A DNA stretch of 6,312 nucleotides. Origin: Actinomycetes bacterium. GTDB taxonomy: Bacteria > Actinomycetota > Acidimicrobiia > Acidimicrobiales > Microtrichaceae. Below, piece after piece: positions 5,961 to 6,312 of this stretch (the stretch's first letter is position 1; every line of letters begins with the position of its first letter). The notes below the pieces were generated by a model. That model did no database searches and was not told where the DNA came from. It saw nothing but the letters and a program-made list of their open reading frames with translations. The translations under genes were made by a program, and so were the position numbers. The stretch covers positions 1 to 6,312 of the forward strand of contig JAEZAI010000615.1 in assembly GCA_023427825.1 (NCBI GenBank), read 5' to 3'.

Positions 5961-5966
5961 AGTCTA
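5961..5966 (-). promoter_or_regulatory. Putative -10 box for leaderless transcription of the acyl-CoA synthetase
   Basis: On the - strand TAGACT (5966 to 5961) fits the actinobacterial TANNNT pattern and lies 7 nt before GTG 5953. That spacing would place the transcript start at or next to the G of the start codon. No Shine-Dalgarno sequence is visible before that GTG, which fits a leaderless message. No good -35 is seen 16-18 nt upstream (GC-rich sequence there). Leaderless messages with this arrangement are common in Actinobacteria. Confidence 0.4.
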
Positions 5967-6086
5967 GGTGGGGTCGCCCGATGTGCCGGCAGCCACACGG
6001 TGAGCGCGAATCCACCCCGGGGGCGCGTTCCATCGGCTCGAACCGGGCTCAAGGCTGTCGGATCCGACTCCGATACCGAAGGCACC

Positions 6087-6312
6087 ATGCGAACGAACCG
6101 GGTCCGCGCTACCCACTCCCGCGCCACGTCAAACCACCTCCTCCGGACGGCCGTCCTCGTCGGTTGTGCCGCCGCCGTGCTGGCGGCGTGTGCTCCGTCG
6201 GCCAGCCAGTCCGGGGGCGAGAAGACACAGGCTCCGTCGGCCGGCCCGCCCTCCGCCGGCGCGTCGGCCGGGACGCCGGCCCCCCCCCCCACCCGGCCCC
6301 CAGACTTCGTCA
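6087..6312 (+). CDS. Putative secreted lipoprotein, N-terminal part (runs off the window)
   Basis: ATG 6087 opens a frame that stays open to the edge (75 residues visible). The N-terminus has a basic n-region (Arg2, Arg5, Arg7, Arg12, Arg20), a hydrophobic core (about 21-33) and a lipobox LAAC ending at Cys35, the expected lipidation site for signal peptidase II. A long Ser/Gly/Pro/Ala-rich linker follows (about 36-72), then PPDFV, perhaps the start of the folded domain, which lies outside the window. GAAGG four nt before the ATG is a fair ribosome-binding site. The linker contains a run of 11 cytosines (6280-6290), read as part of Ala65 and Pro66-Pro68. The gene is divergent from the acyl-CoA synthetase, with 133 bp between the chosen starts. 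Location is predicted as the outer face of the cytoplasmic membrane. The function of the mature protein cannot be told from this part. Confidence 0.78.
   Translation, partial: MRTNRVRATHSRATSNHLLRTAVLVGCAAAVLAACAPSASQSGGEKTQAPSAGPPSAGASAGTPAPPPTRPPDFV
6280..6290 (+). repeat. Poly-C homopolymer, 11 cytosines, inside a lipoprotein coding sequence
   Basis: An uninterrupted run of 11 C lies in codons 65-68 of the lipoprotein gene, just after the signal peptide and within the linker. Gain or loss of one base would shift the frame downstream. Homopolymers of this kind can be slipped-strand switches for surface proteins in some bacteria. They are also common places for sequencing error, and in a genome this GC-rich a chance run in a Pro/Ala linker is possible. 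Confidence 0.85.

Overview
The window is very GC-rich, with coding frames strongly biased to G or C at third positions, several GTG starts and Pro/Thr-rich extracytoplasmic linkers. This suggests a high-GC actinobacterium. The Thr-rich linker and general style would suit an Acidimicrobiia-like lineage, but that is an impression, not a placement. There are five complete protein genes, one partial lipoprotein gene at the right edge, and a possible partial gene at the left edge. No tRNA, rRNA, CRISPR array or insertion sequence was seen.

Left half (+ strand): a leader region (1-294) holds a small dyad and a possible promoter. It leads into a two-gene unit: an MBOAT membrane O-acyltransferase (295-1815) and, 28 bp on, a membrane-anchored SGNH/GDSL hydrolase-fold protein (1844-2902). 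The pairing resembles AlgI with AlgJ/AlgX. The likely job is moving acyl (probably acetyl) groups across the membrane onto a cell-envelope polysaccharide or glycolipid. The acceptor cannot be read from the window.

Junction: four exact-length 27-bp tandem repeats (2893-3000) fill almost the whole gap between the convergent SGNH and prepilin peptidase genes. The first copy contains the SGNH stop codon. Each copy can fold into a bulged GC hairpin with a 5-nt loop.

Right half (- strand): transcription runs leftward through a class I adenylate-forming acyl-CoA synthetase (5953-4451), a DUF4262 protein (4393-3896) and an A24 prepilin peptidase (3823-3008). The gaps are 57 and 72 bp, so they may or may not form one operon. 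They have no obvious shared pathway, and no pilin or pilus assembly gene is present.

Right edge (+ strand): a divergent lipoprotein gene starts at 6087 and leaves the window. It has a clear lipobox and an 11-cytosine homopolymer in its coding sequence. The 133-bp region between it and the synthetase would hold both promoters. On the synthetase side a -10-like hexamer sits 7 nt before the GTG, which fits leaderless transcription.

Most of the window is recognisable biology. The least explained elements are the hairpin repeat array seeded on a stop codon and the poly-C tract.
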